A stretch of 64,000 nt of DNA from Desertifilum tharense IPPAS B-1220 (GCF_001746915.1 NZ_MJGC01000077.1:62001-126000); one strand, 5' to 3'. Numbered from the stretch's first letter, positions 15,863 to 25,008 are shown. The notes: generated from the letters alone by a model not told the origin. Translations and numbers: made by a program.

Positions 15863-18685
15863 ATGCGTTTTTTCTCTCAGCGCTCCTTCGTTTGGCTAGG
15901 ACTTTTATTCAGTATGAGTTTGATGGCGACTTGCCTGTTCGGTTCGCCCAACAGAACCCAGGCTGCCCCCTTACCGGGAGAATGCATTCCGCCGCAAGAT
16001 GCTAGCAGCCTATCCATCACCCAAGATGTTTGCCACGTCGTCCTCAACAACGGTTTAACCGTCTTAACCAAAGAGGTGCATAAAGCCCCAGTTGTCACCG
16101 TGCAAGTTTGGTATAGAGTTGGATCGCGATACGAGCCTCCCGGCTTCAACGGGATTTCTCATCAACTCGAACACATGCTCTTTAAAGGCACCACCCACCG
16201 TCCCTTGCAATGGGGGCGCTTGTTCAACGCCTTGGGTAGCGAATCCAATGCCTTTACCAGCTACGAGCATACGGTTTACTTTAATACCGCAGAACGCAGC
16301 AAACTGCAAACGCTGCTAACCCTAGAAGCCGATCGGATGCAAAATACCGCGATCGCCCCCGCCGATCTGCAAAGCGAAAAACGGGTAGTCCTCTCAGAAC
16401 TCGCCGGGTACGAAAACCGGATCGGCTATCGCCTGAGCCGAGCCATGATGCAAGCCGCATTTCCCAACCATCCCTACGGACAAGCAGTTGGGGGAACGAA
16501 AAGCGATATTGAAAATCTCACCGTTGCTCAACTGCAAAACTACTATCAGACTTACTACCATCCAAACAATGCCACCCTAGTGATTGTGGGAGACATTGAC
16601 ACCGCCTCCACTCTCAGAGCCATTCAAGACACCTTTGGTCAAATTCCTAGGGGAGAAGTCCCACCTGCCCCCCTGCCGCCTGCACTCCCTTCTAGGCGCT
16701 CTATTGCTCCAGTGGTTCTGCAAGAACCGGGCAGCACTGAACATTTGCAACTGCTTTATCCTTTACCCGCCATTCGGGAATCTGGTCGGAATTTTCCGAG
16801 GGAACGCTTCGCCAATCGCGACATTCCCGCCCTACAAGTCTTAGACTATCTATTTTCTAAAGGCCGTTCTTCTCGGCTCTATCAAAGCTTAGTAGAAACA
16901 GGTTTAGCTAGCGAAGTCAGCGGTTCAGCCAACCACCTAACGCATCAGGGATGGTATAGACTTCAGGCGATCTTGACAGCGGATCGATCGGCACGCGAAG
17001 GCATAGAGGCGATCGATCGGGCGATCGCCAAATTGCAAACCCAAGGCGTCACCCCCCAGGAATTGGCGAGAGCCAAAGCCCAACTGCAAGCGCAAAACCT
17101 GTTACGCAACCGCGATATTACCCGACTCGCCATGCAACTCGGCGACGATCAAACCACTGCCGGAGATTATACTTGGAGCGATCGCTATCTCGCGGCCGTC
17201 AATCAAGTCAGCGCTGCTGATATTCAACGGGTTGCTCAAACCTACTTGCAACCTTCTGCGAGAACCGTTGGCTTTTTGCAACCCACAGGCTTACCCAGCA
17301 CTGCCATCGAGAGTGCATCAGCCTACGCTGCACCCGAAAACTTTAACCTCGCAACTGGGGCCCAATGGAGCGAAGTGCAACAGTATTTACCGCCCTTCAC
17401 CCCGCCAGCCCAGGAACCGCAACCCACCCTCCCGCAAACCTTTACCCTCGCCAATGGCTTACAGGTTCTCCTGATTCAAGATTCCAGCACGCCCACCATT
17501 ACGCTCAGTGGGTATCTGCAAGCGGGGAGTCAATTCGATCCCGAACGCCAAGCTGGACTTGCACGACTGACGGCGGAAAACCTGATGAATGGGACGCATC
17601 GCCAGAGTGCTTTAACCCTAGCCAACCGGCTAGAAGATCGCGGGGCCCGCTTGCAATTTCAGACGAACCGAGAAGGCGTTCTGGTTGAGGCTCAAGCCTT
17701 ATCCTCAGATCTAGAAACCCTGATCCAAACCTTAGCCGATGTCTTGCAACATCCTAGCTTTCCGGTCGAGCAGTTTGAACGCAGTCGCCAACGCGCCCTC
17801 CAAGCTTTGGAACGCGACTTAGAAAGCCCTTCGCACTTAGCGCAACGCACCTTGCAACAGGCGATTTATCCGGTTAATCATCCCTTTCATCCCTTTCCAA
17901 CGCGGGATACCCTGCAATCTGTCGAGCATCAAGATTTAGCAAGTTTTCACCGCACGCACTATCGTCCTGATACGATGGCGATCGCGATCGTGGGAGATAC
18001 CACCCCACAGGAATTGCAGCGCTTGATGGTTCGATATTTCGGGCGATGGTCTGGTGAGGGTTCTCCACGCCAATTGCAGTTTCCCCCAGTGAATTTACCA
18101 GAGTCGTCCATTGCCCTGAACTCGGTTTTACCCGGTCGCAAACAATCGATTATTTACATGGGGTATAAGGGAATTGGACGCCAAGACCCCCGCTACTATG
18201 CGGCGTTGGTTCTCAATCAGATTTTGGGCGGCGATACGTTATCGAGTCGGTTGGGAACCCAGGTGCGCGATCGCTTAGGGTTAACCTATGGAATTTACAG
18301 CTATTTCCAAACGGGGTTAAATCCAGGGCCATTTGTGATTGAAATGCAGACGGCTCCCCAAGATACCCAAAGCGCGATCGCGACGACCTTAACCCTACTC
18401 GATCAACTGCAACGGCAAGGCGTGACCCTCCAAGAGGTACAAGTGGCCCAAAATGCGATCGCCAGCCGCTACCCAGTTTCTCTCAAAGACCCCGATTACC
18501 TAGCCGCCCAAGTGCTGTTCAATCATGTCTATGGTCTGCCCCCTTCAGAACTTCGCATCTTTCCCCACAAAATTAGTAACGTTACTCTAGAAGCAGTGAA
18601 CCAAGCTGCCAAAGAACTCCTGCATCCAGGGCATTTGGTCGTTGTTACCGCAGGTCCACCCACCGAGGAGGCGAATTCATTGTGA
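15863..18685 (+). CDS. M16 family zinc peptidase, fused two-domain form
   Basis: This 940-residue protein has a signal sequence (FVWLGLLFSMSLMATCLFG) and two tandem M16 domains. The first carries the inverted zinc motif HQLEH at His100-Glu103-His104, and the third ligand Glu lies in the SEKRVVLSELAGYENR region. The second, from about residue 490, lacks HxxEH but keeps RLGTQVRDRLGLTYGIYSYF, the R/Y substrate-binding pair. This active-plus-inactive pairing is typical of processing peptidase relatives, here fused in one chain. It is probably periplasmic and degrades peptides. Its TGA overlaps the GTG start of the next gene. Confidence 0.92.
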   Translation: MRFFSQRSFVWLGLLFSMSLMATCLFGSPNRTQAAPLPGECIPPQDASSLSITQDVCHVVLNNGLTVLTKEVHKAPVVTVQVWYRVGSRYEPPGFNGISHQLEHMLFKGTTHRPLQWGRLFNALGSESNAFTSYEHTVYFNTAERSKLQTLLTLEADRMQNTAIAPADLQSEKRVVLSELAGYENRIGYRLSRAMMQAAFPNHPYGQAVGGTKSDIENLTVAQLQNYYQTYYHPNNATLVIVGDIDTASTLRAIQDTFGQIPRGEVPPAPLPPALPSRRSIAPVVLQEPGSTEHLQLLYPLPAIRESGRNFPRERFANRDIPALQVLDYLFSKGRSSRLYQSLVETGLASEVSGSANHLTHQGWYRLQAILTADRSAREGIEAIDRAIAKLQTQGVTPQELARAKAQLQAQNLLRNRDITRLAMQLGDDQTTAGDYTWSDRYLAAVNQVSAADIQRVAQTYLQPSARTVGFLQPTGLPSTAIESASAYAAPENFNLATGAQWSEVQQYLPPFTPPAQEPQPTLPQTFTLANGLQVLLIQDSSTPTITLSGYLQAGSQFDPERQAGLARLTAENLMNGTHRQSALTLANRLEDRGARLQFQTNREGVLVEAQALSSDLETLIQTLADVLQHPSFPVEQFERSRQRALQALERDLESPSHLAQRTLQQAIYPVNHPFHPFPTRDTLQSVEHQDLASFHRTHYRPDTMAIAIVGDTTPQELQRLMVRYFGRWSGEGSPRQLQFPPVNLPESSIALNSVLPGRKQSIIYMGYKGIGRQDPRYYAALVLNQILGGDTLSSRLGTQVRDRLGLTYGIYSYFQTGLNPGPFVIEMQTAPQDTQSAIATTLTLLDQLQRQGVTLQEVQVAQNAIASRYPVSLKDPDYLAAQVLFNHVYGLPPSELRIFPHKISNVTLEAVNQAAKELLHPGHLVVVTAGPPTEEANSL

Positions 18686-19134
18686 GATTCATCATCACCG
18701 CGACTTCCGTAGGCATTGCCACTGTACTCCTTGCGAGTGCCAGTTTCCAAGCCAAGGCTCAAAACCCTGCCCATGTCGAACAACTGTTGCAAACCCGCCA
18801 ATGCAGCCGTTGCGATCTTTCAAAAAGCAACCTCGCCGGGGCTAACCTGCGCTACGCTAACCTGGCAGGAGCCAATCTAGAGGGGGCCAATTTCTTTGGG
18901 GCAGATTTGCGTTATGCCAATCTCAGCGGGGCAAACTTGAAAGGAGCAAACCTGAGAGGGACAAATCTTTATAACGCCAATCTCAGCGACGCTGTTTTTA
19001 ACAATACCGATTTGCGCGGGGCTAATTTATTTAGTGCAGAGATTGCTGAAACCGATCTAGAAGCGGTGAATCTCGATGGGGCAATTTTACCCGATGGCAG
19101 CCTTAAACCCGCCCCCGATCTCTCCCCGCGCTAG
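18682..19134 (+). CDS. Secreted pentapeptide-repeat protein
   Basis: The 150-residue protein starts at GTG 18682, overlapping the peptidase stop (GTGA), with a signal peptide (FIITATSVGIATVLLASAS). A short conserved segment LLQTRQCSRCDLSKSNL with a C-x-x-C pair follows. About 14 pentapeptide repeats of the A(N/D)LxG type run from residue 45 to 140, for example GANLRYANLAGANLEGANF. They form a right-handed quadrilateral beta-helix. Such proteins with a CxxC cap are abundant in cyanobacteria and their roles are mostly unknown. Translational coupling suggests a link with the M16 peptidase. Confidence 0.9.
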   Translation: MRFIITATSVGIATVLLASASFQAKAQNPAHVEQLLQTRQCSRCDLSKSNLAGANLRYANLAGANLEGANFFGADLRYANLSGANLKGANLRGTNLYNANLSDAVFNNTDLRGANLFSAEIAETDLEAVNLDGAILPDGSLKPAPDLSPR

Positions 19135-19293
19135 TTTTGCATAGCGGCGTCTGAAGTTTTGCATCAAATCCCTGCCAGAGATGGAGCAAACCTCGAAAAT
19201 TGAGAAAGCGCCGATCCGATCGGACTCTGTGTCGCTCAATCGTTCTGTAGGATCGTCCTTCAATTGCCCGTTTTCACCCCAGTTGCCATCTCT

Positions 19294-20091
19294 ATGTCTG
19301 TTCAAGCCATTCCGCTAGCAGCAGTTTCTAAAATCCGCCAATACATTCAGACGGCTTTAGCTCTACCGGAGTCTGAAGCACATCCGCAAATTCGCAGTGG
19401 GTTTGAAACCGGGGAAGAACCGCCCGAACCCGAATCGCTCGATCAGTTGGGCGATTTATTTAATGTTGCCAGTCCTTTGGATAAAGATGTTCCGGCTCCC
19501 AATTTGGAGGGGCGCTGGTTTGTGAGTTCCGTCAATCCGGGTTCGGCTTTAATTAAGTTACCGGGCTTAAGGCTGAAATCGGGGTTTCGGCTGGTTAGCT
19601 ATCTGTGTCGCAAGCCAGAGCAAGGGATGGGTACAATTTGGGCCGTTCCGGAAGAGTTAAGTACAACGGCTGAGTTAGAGAATGTTTTAGGGCAAGCTAA
19701 TGATGGGATGCCACCCCATCCTAGGGGCGCATTATCCGATTTTATGTTAGCAATTGAGGGCGATCGCTCTGCGGCTTCGTTTGCGATCGCCTCTTTGGTG
19801 CGTCGAGAATTTTTAGAATTTGGTCGTTTAGGCAAGCAGTGCAATTGGAGCCATCATCGCTTGGTGGATGCGCCCCCCCCGCAGGTGAAATGGCAATGGG
19901 GAACTTCGCCGCCCAAGGATCTTTCTCCTAAAGTGAAAATTTTTCCAGACGGTAAAGCCATTGTTGAGTTTTTCTCCTGTCGTACGTCAGCCCCGGTTGC
20001 AATTTTTCGTCATGTCGATCAATATGCATCGGGCAAATATCAAGCGCAATGTGTAGATAAACCTGTGGCAGTTCCTCTCCGAAAAGCTTAA
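19294..20091 (+). CDS. Conserved hypothetical protein (265 aa)
   Basis: I prefer ATG 19294 (MSVQAIPLAAVSKIRQYIQT) over the TTG ten codons upstream. The protein is soluble, with a helical N-terminus, an acidic proline-rich linker (GEEPPEPESLDQLGDLFNVA) and a mixed domain ending in CVDKPVAVPLRKA. No family, signal peptide or catalytic motif is recognised. It probably belongs to a group of cyanobacterial proteins without known function. A 160-base spacer separates it from the pentapeptide gene, so it likely has its own promoter. Confidence 0.75.
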   Translation: MSVQAIPLAAVSKIRQYIQTALALPESEAHPQIRSGFETGEEPPEPESLDQLGDLFNVASPLDKDVPAPNLEGRWFVSSVNPGSALIKLPGLRLKSGFRLVSYLCRKPEQGMGTIWAVPEELSTTAELENVLGQANDGMPPHPRGALSDFMLAIEGDRSAASFAIASLVRREFLEFGRLGKQCNWSHHRLVDAPPPQVKWQWGTSPPKDLSPKVKIFPDGKAIVEFFSCRTSAPVAIFRHVDQYASGKYQAQCVDKPVAVPLRKA

Positions 20092-20160
20092 AAGAAAGCA
20101 GGGACTCAAAGTTGTAAGGAACTGCTTGTACTTTAATAGGGAAATGCAAGGAGGCAACCC

Positions 20161-20538
20161 ATGAAAGGATCGAATCCGATTATTTATATTGGGGGTGCTG
20201 TTTTGGCGGGGCTTGGGGTCTTGATGGTGGCGACGAACCCCTCTCCAAGAGCGTATGAAGAATATGCAACCACGGAGTTAAGCCGCTATGCGAAAACCAA
20301 TCTCTGCACGCAACAGAATCCATTTGGCAGTTTTTTACAAGGACAGTGTATCCAGTTAGTGGATGCGGCTCAACCCCAAGTGCGATCGCTGGTTGCTCAA
20401 ACAACGCAACGCAAAAATCTAGGGGTATTGAGTGTCTATCGAACGGAATTATCGGTAATCTCGCTACTCCCCTCTTACGAGTTTGAAACGGTCGGGGTGT
20501 TGAATAATTTCTACACCTTTAAAGCTCAAAAGCGCTAA
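20161..20538 (+). CDS. DUF4359 domain-containing membrane-anchored protein
   Basis: This 125-residue protein has one N-terminal membrane helix (PIIYIGGAVLAGLGVLMVAT). The DUF4359 features follow: NPSPRAYEEYAT, a CTQQNPFGSFLQGQC segment with two cysteines and TQRKNLGVLSVYRTEL. The family is found mainly in cyanobacteria and some bacteria with unknown function. A GGAGG ribosome site stands just before the ATG. The kinase gene starts 13 bases after it, so the two are probably co-expressed. Confidence 0.87.
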   Translation: MKGSNPIIYIGGAVLAGLGVLMVATNPSPRAYEEYATTELSRYAKTNLCTQQNPFGSFLQGQCIQLVDAAQPQVRSLVAQTTQRKNLGVLSVYRTELSVISLLPSYEFETVGVLNNFYTFKAQKR

Positions 20539-20551
20539 CCTCACAAACCCT

Positions 20552-22048
20552 ATGTCCTATTGCCTTAACCCTCTGTGTCAGGCTCCTGAAAATCTGGATC
20601 TCGATACGTTTTGCCAAGCGTGCGGGAGTCCACTTAGCTTGAGAAAACGGTATCTTGCCCTCCGCAAGCTCGGACAAGGGGGATTTGGCAGAACGTTCTT
20701 GGCGCAAGACTGCGATATTCCGTCTCGCCCTTACTGCGTCATTAAGCAATTGCAACTGCGGGCTTTTGGGGTGGATACGGTGGACAAGGCGAAGCAGTTG
20801 TTTCAGCAAGAGGCCGTTCGGTTAGATGAATTGGGCAAGCATCCCCAAATTCCGAATCTGTTAGCTTATTTTTCTGAAAACGAGCAGTGGTACTTAGTCC
20901 AAGAGTGGATAGAGGGGCAAACGCTCGCTGAAGAACTTCACCAACAGGGTGCTTATACTGAGGAGCAAGTTTGGCAGTTGTTGCGGGATTTAGTCCCGGT
21001 GTTGGAGTTTATCCATCAGCGACGGGTGATTCACCGCGATATTAAGCCGATGAATATTATCCGCCGTCAGAGCGATCGCCTTCCCATTTTGATTGATTTT
21101 GGCATCGCTAAACAGTTCGATCGGCGGATGCTGGTGCAAACGGGTACGCTGATTGGCAGTCCAGAATATATTTCTCCCGAACAGATGAAGGGGAAAGCGG
21201 TTCCGGCTAGCGATTTGTACAGTTTGGGGGTGATGTGCGTTCATTTACTCACTCACCTCAAATCGCCTTTGGATTTGTATAACATTGTGGAGGATCGCTG
21301 GGATTGGCGGGATTTTCTGCCCCCCGAACGTCGGGTGAGCGATCGCTTGGGGCGGATTCTCGATAAGATGTTGCAGGCGTCGCTGAGTCAACGGTTTCAG
21401 TCGGCGACCGATTTGCTAGAGGTGCTAAACCCACCCCCAGGGGCGATCGCGCTCTCCTCTAATGTTTCTATAGAATGGGTTAAAGCGATCCAACGCGATC
21501 CAACGCCCCCCGCCGTTTCAATCCGTCAACCCCTAGCTTTTGCCAAATCCTTACTGGGGATCGCCCCCCCGGAACAATGGTTAGTATCAAGTACGGGCGT
21601 TGATTACACCGCGCTGCGAAACCACCTAGCGGCGAGTCGCTGGCAGGCAGCCGATGAGGAAACCTGGGCGGTTCTGTGTCAAGCGTTAGGGAAGCGCCCC
21701 CGCAACTATCTCTGGAGTGCGGATACGGCTAAGTTGCCCTGCGAAGACTTGCAAATTATCGATCTGTTATGGCAAAAGTACAGCGAAGGGCACTTTGGCT
21801 TTAGCGTTCAATGCCGAATTTTTACGGAAGTTGAGGAAGATTACGTCCGGTTTTGCGATCGCGTCGGTTGGCCCGTTTATAATACTCACACCTCTGGTAA
21901 AGGGATCGCCTACAGTCGTAAAGCTCCCGCCGGACATTTGCCCTCGCGGATTTGGGCGGGCGGTTCCCAGTGGTGGCGTCAAGCCAAAGCCATGTTGCTG
22001 AAGCTAGATAACTGCGAGTTTATTCACTGGGAATCTAATCTTTCCTAA
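20552..22048 (+). CDS. Serine/threonine protein kinase with N-terminal 4-Cys motif and C-terminal GUN4 domain
   Basis: The 498-residue protein has four cysteines in a zinc-ribbon-like head (C4, C9, C21, C24). A complete Hanks-type kinase follows: glycine loop GQGGFG at 41-46, Lys65, catalytic HRDIKPMN with Asp163, DFGIAK with Asp182 and the SPEYISPEQ activation end. From about residue 345 it carries a GUN4 domain (LRNHLAASRWQAADEETW, then GHFGFSVQCRIF). The 4-Cys kinase type is common in cyanobacteria. The fusion suggests that tetrapyrrole or a similar ligand controls phosphorylation, but substrates are unknown. No membrane segment is seen. Confidence 0.92.
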   Translation: MSYCLNPLCQAPENLDLDTFCQACGSPLSLRKRYLALRKLGQGGFGRTFLAQDCDIPSRPYCVIKQLQLRAFGVDTVDKAKQLFQQEAVRLDELGKHPQIPNLLAYFSENEQWYLVQEWIEGQTLAEELHQQGAYTEEQVWQLLRDLVPVLEFIHQRRVIHRDIKPMNIIRRQSDRLPILIDFGIAKQFDRRMLVQTGTLIGSPEYISPEQMKGKAVPASDLYSLGVMCVHLLTHLKSPLDLYNIVEDRWDWRDFLPPERRVSDRLGRILDKMLQASLSQRFQSATDLLEVLNPPPGAIALSSNVSIEWVKAIQRDPTPPAVSIRQPLAFAKSLLGIAPPEQWLVSSTGVDYTALRNHLAASRWQAADEETWAVLCQALGKRPRNYLWSADTAKLPCEDLQIIDLLWQKYSEGHFGFSVQCRIFTEVEEDYVRFCDRVGWPVYNTHTSGKGIAYSRKAPAGHLPSRIWAGGSQWWRQAKAMLLKLDNCEFIHWESNLS

Positions 22049-22631
22049 TTGACATTTTCGTTACAAGATTTCTGAGGGGAATATGGTATTGATCCGTTAA
22101 TTCCTTTTCCCCGCTTAATACTGCCGTGAGATTGACCTGATTTTCGCTAAAAATTACTATTTTTTACAAAATGCTGCTCGGAATAAATTGCAGTTAAGAT
22201 GAGTCGCGTTCTTCAAAGATTGGTAAACATCCAGCATCCGGAACTCGCTTGCATTCTTTATAATGAATGGTCTCGCCTGGAGTTATAGCAAAGTGCGGTT
22301 GCTTGAGCTTGCACGCCATGCAGCCGCGTCCAAAACCAGTCAGATTAATCTTTTGGGTCGTTCAGCTTGTCCTAGGCGTTATGGGCACGATCCCCGTTAC
22401 AAGGAAACTATGCACCTTGTCGCTCGCCAAGACAGGAAACGCGATCGGTTGATGCGATTTTCTGCAACTTAATCTTGCTGCTGATTATTGCTAGCAATTC
22501 CTAACAACTCCAAAACTCAAGATTGACTCCTAGGGAGAGAACATTTAAGTTATAAGCATTCCGGATTCTTCAAGCTCATCTATTCATTCCAGTAATTCCG
22601 CCCACCCTTGAATTTATTGCTGAGGTAAACA
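22049..22631. other. 583-base intergenic region before dps
   Basis: AT-rich sequence follows the kinase stop. Two overlapping open frames near 22263-22472 do not look like proteins. A 29-codon frame at 22199-22288 (MSRVLQRLVNIQHPELACIL...) has protein-like composition, but I do not recognise it and its ribosome site is weak (TTAAG). The right end should hold the dps promoter. No tRNA or clear terminator is seen. Confidence 0.45.
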
Positions 22632-23189
22632 ATGGCAGAGACACAAAATTTACTGAGATCCTTCGATCGGGTTTACGATAACCCGATTATGCTCGATCAA
22701 TCCGTCACTGCTCCCATTTGTGAAGGACTCAATGTTGTCCTATCGAGCTTCCAAGCCTTATATTTGCAATATCAAAAACATCATTTTGTAGTGGAAGGCT
22801 CCGAGTTTTACTCGCTGCATGAATTCTTCAACGATAGCTACGATCAAGTTCAAGACCACGTTCACGAATTAGGCGAACGCTTAAATGGTTTAGGCGGAAC
22901 GCCCGCCGCCAGTTTCACCAAACTGGCAGAACTCTGCTGCTTTGAACCCGAATCTGATGGCGTTTACACCTGTCGGCAAATGGTAGAAAATGACCTCAAA
23001 GCCGAACAAGCCATTATCCAAGCGATTCGCAAACAAGCAGCCCAAGCCGAGAGTTTAGGCGATCGCGCTACCCGCTATCTCTACGAGCAAATCCTCTTGA
23101 AAACGGAGGATCGCGCCTTCCATCTGGCTCACTTCCTAGCACCAGACAGCCTGACTCTTGCGTTTGTACAAGCCCGTAACGGTAACTAA
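22632..23189 (+). CDS. dps: Dps family ferritin-like protein
   Basis: The 185-residue protein shows the Dps ferroxidase signature at the helix ends: KHHFVVEGSEFYSLHEFFND with His and the D/E positions, then QVQDHVHELGERLNGLGG. A C-terminal helix (LKTEDRAFHLAHFL) is also present. Dps proteins form 12-subunit shells that oxidise iron with hydrogen peroxide and protect DNA. The two cysteines in LAELCCFEPESDGVYTC are an odd feature. The ribosome site GAGGTAAAC precedes the ATG. It stands alone, with long spacers on both sides. Confidence 0.92.
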   Translation: MAETQNLLRSFDRVYDNPIMLDQSVTAPICEGLNVVLSSFQALYLQYQKHHFVVEGSEFYSLHEFFNDSYDQVQDHVHELGERLNGLGGTPAASFTKLAELCCFEPESDGVYTCRQMVENDLKAEQAIIQAIRKQAAQAESLGDRATRYLYEQILLKTEDRAFHLAHFLAPDSLTLAFVQARNGN

Positions 23190-23751
23190 ACGGATGGACT
23201 GTCGTAGCGACTCCCTTTTTGTCAGTCTACCCAGTCGCATCGGTTGGGTTTCGATAATGCTAACCCAACTACGACTACCCGGTCATGATTAGATGGCCCG
23301 AAATTAAGCCCCTTGTTTTAGAAAAAATAGGCTGCTCTTCGATGCTCAACTTGCCCTGTATTGATGAATGGGTGCCACTCGGCACCTTTTTTTTCACCCC
23401 TAAAGATAGAAATCCCGTTAATTTCATTTCTATCTAGAGAGACAGGATAATTTGTTATCTGCTGTTTAACGTGGAAAACGAGCGCTGAAAAAGGCAGCCA
23501 GTCTAGTTTTTATAACTATTCTGGCTTTCATAAATTGACCGATAGAGGCTTGAGGGTGATGAAGATAGCCGTTTCTCCTCCACAAGAGAAACGAGGGCTA
23601 GGGGGAAAGATAAGCCCGCCGCTATTTTGAGAGTTATGTTTCGCTCTTCGCTCCGTTGTGAACGCTAACTCAAGGATTGGCTCGTTAACCTCAAGTTGAT
23701 TTGGGAACTCCTGCTCCTTAAAATCAGTACATTCCATAGCAGCCCAAGTTT
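23190..23751. other. 562-base intergenic region between dps and plsY
   Basis: It contains the terminator at 23371-23394. The remainder up to plsY is AT-rich, with short open frames on the minus strand that do not look coding. It probably carries the plsY promoter. I see no tRNA. A small RNA ending at the terminator is possible. Confidence 0.5.
23371..23394 (+). terminator. Intrinsic terminator 180 bases downstream of dps
   Basis: GGTGCC, a 4-base loop and GGCACC are followed directly by eight T, so it is a strong terminator on the plus strand. The distance from the dps stop means either a long dps 3' untranslated region or a separate small RNA ending here. Confidence 0.85.
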
Positions 23752-24417
23752 ATGACAAATGAGATATTGATTAACGGCGGTTTGTTCGTTGCGGCTTATT
23801 TATTGGGTTCTATTCCCATCGGTTACTTACTGGGGCGCTGGCTTAAAGGCGTGGATCTCCGAGAGGTGGGTTCGGGTTCAACGGGTGCAACCAATGTTTT
23901 ACGCACGTTAGGCAAAGGGCCGGCGGCGATCGTGCTTTTGGTGGATATTGGTAAAGGAGCCGCTGCGATCGCCCTGGTGAAGTGGGCGTACTCTTTGGGT
24001 CTTTTAGCTTCCGTTGCGGCTTGGCAGCCCTGGATGGTGACGCTAGCGGGGTTAGCGGCGGTGATTGGTCACAGCAAGTCGATTTGGCTGAATTTTAAGG
24101 GCGGAAAGTCTGTTGCTGCGAGTTTGGGGATTCTGCTGGCGATGTCTTGGCAAGTCGGCTTGGCAACGGTGGGCGTGTTTGCGGCGGTTCTGGCGGTTTC
24201 GCGGATCGTCTCTTTGAGTTCCATTGCGGGCGCGATCGCGGTTTCTGCGTTGATGGTGCTTTTGCATCAACCGCTGGCTTATCAACTGTTTGGCTTAGTG
24301 GGGGGATTATTTGTCCTCTGGCGACATCGCAGCAATATGCAGCGTCTCCTGGCGGGTACAGAGCCTCAACTGGGTCAATCAGTACCCCAAACAACGAGCG
24401 AGAGTCCAGCAGATTAG
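23752..24417 (+). CDS. plsY: Glycerol-3-phosphate acyltransferase PlsY
   Basis: This 221-residue integral membrane protein has about five hydrophobic segments. The PlsY motifs are SIPIGYLLGR, VGSGSTGATNVLRTLGKGPA and NFKGGKSVAASLG. PlsY transfers an acyl group from acyl phosphate to glycerol-3-phosphate, the first step of membrane phospholipid and glycolipid synthesis. The normal length for the family is about 200-220 residues. A terminator follows 70 bases behind the stop. Confidence 0.95.
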   Translation: MTNEILINGGLFVAAYLLGSIPIGYLLGRWLKGVDLREVGSGSTGATNVLRTLGKGPAAIVLLVDIGKGAAAIALVKWAYSLGLLASVAAWQPWMVTLAGLAAVIGHSKSIWLNFKGGKSVAASLGILLAMSWQVGLATVGVFAAVLAVSRIVSLSSIAGAIAVSALMVLLHQPLAYQLFGLVGGLFVLWRHRSNMQRLLAGTEPQLGQSVPQTTSESPAD

Positions 24418-24488
24418 CGTTGAACGCTTTGGCGTTCTACTGAGTAGGGGCGTTTGTCTCCTGCTCAATTCAGCGTTGCCCCAAAAGC

Positions 24489-24520
24489 AAGAGAGACAAG
24501 CAAAACTGCTTGTCTCTCTT
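24489..24520. terminator. Bidirectional intrinsic terminator between plsY and tRNA-Glu
   Basis: AAGAGAGACAAGCA and TGCTTGTCTCTCTT form a perfect 14-bp stem around a 4-base loop. T tracts follow on both strands. It serves plsY on the plus strand and tRNA-Glu on the minus strand. Confidence 0.9.
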
Positions 24521-24537
24521 TTCGGATTGATTTTGAG

Positions 24538-24610
24538 TACCCCCAAGGGAATTCGAATCCCTGTCGCCTCCGTGAAAGGGAGGTGTCCTAGGCCTCTAGA
24601 CGATGGGGGC
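24538..24610 (-). tRNA. trnE: tRNA-Glu (UUC)
   Basis: The minus strand gives a 73-base cloverleaf with acceptor GCCCCCA/UGGGGGU (the G1-U72 pair is usual for this tRNA). The anticodon stem is CUCCC/GGGAG-like with loop UUUCACG reading UUC, and the T-arm has GGGAUUCGAAUUCCC. Charged tRNA-Glu also feeds tetrapyrrole synthesis in cyanobacteria. Confidence 0.97.
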
Positions 24611-24702
24611 TTGCGTCTTGCACCTTTATTAACTTAACCGTTTTTTTTCGGTTTGTCAACACCCTTTCAAAACTTTTTTTGGGATTAGGTGCTTCGGTGC
24701 TT

Positions 24703-24722
24703 GGGGGATTAGGCGATCCCCC
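24703..24722 (-). terminator. Hairpin behind the small regulator gene
   Basis: GGGGGAT and ATCCCCC form a 7-bp stem with a 6-base loop. It starts 8 bases after the stop codon of the 92-residue gene on the minus strand. There is no T run directly after it, so it may stabilise the 3' end and not terminate. tRNA-Glu lies further downstream. Confidence 0.4.
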
Positions 24723-24729
24723 GGTCGCG

Positions 24730-25008
24730 TTACTTCAGTTTATCAGAATTACGCAGGCGGATCAGCTTGCGTCGCATTCTGGCAGAAGCTTTCTTTTCGG
24801 AAATTCTTTGAGCTTCCACATGGACTTGCAAGCTTTCGAGGTAGCCGTCTTCCCCTTCGGCGAAGGCATCAAGCAAGGTGTCGAGCAACTGATCGCGATC
24901 GCTCAGAGCGCCTTTTTCTTCTATTAACCTAAACTTTAAATAGACTTCACATTCATAAATTCCGATCTCAGAGGAAGAAGATTGATATTCTAAAGGCTCA
25001 GATTGCAT
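24730..25008 (-). CDS. Small putative regulator of the Npun_R1517 type
   Basis: This 92-residue protein has an N-terminal acidic/serine-rich end, then EIGIYECEVYLKFRLIEEKG and DRDQLLDTLLDAF. It ends in a basic segment SARMRRKLIRLRNSDKLK. It resembles a small cyanobacterial family annotated as heterocyst-differentiation regulators (Npun_R1517 group). I recall this from memory, so the name is tentative, and the presence of such genes in strains without heterocysts is known. It lies downstream of sasA on the same strand with a 394-base spacer. A GGGGGAT/ATCCCCC hairpin follows just behind its stop at 24703-24722. Confidence 0.7.
   Translation of the reverse strand: MQSEPLEYQSSSSEIGIYECEVYLKFRLIEEKGALSDRDQLLDTLLDAFAEGEDGYLESLQVHVEAQRISEKKASARMRRKLIRLRNSDKLK

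Noticed and set aside
22263..22472. Two overlapping frames upstream of dps
   Set aside because: No ribosome site, no recognised family, and they compete with each other in different frames.
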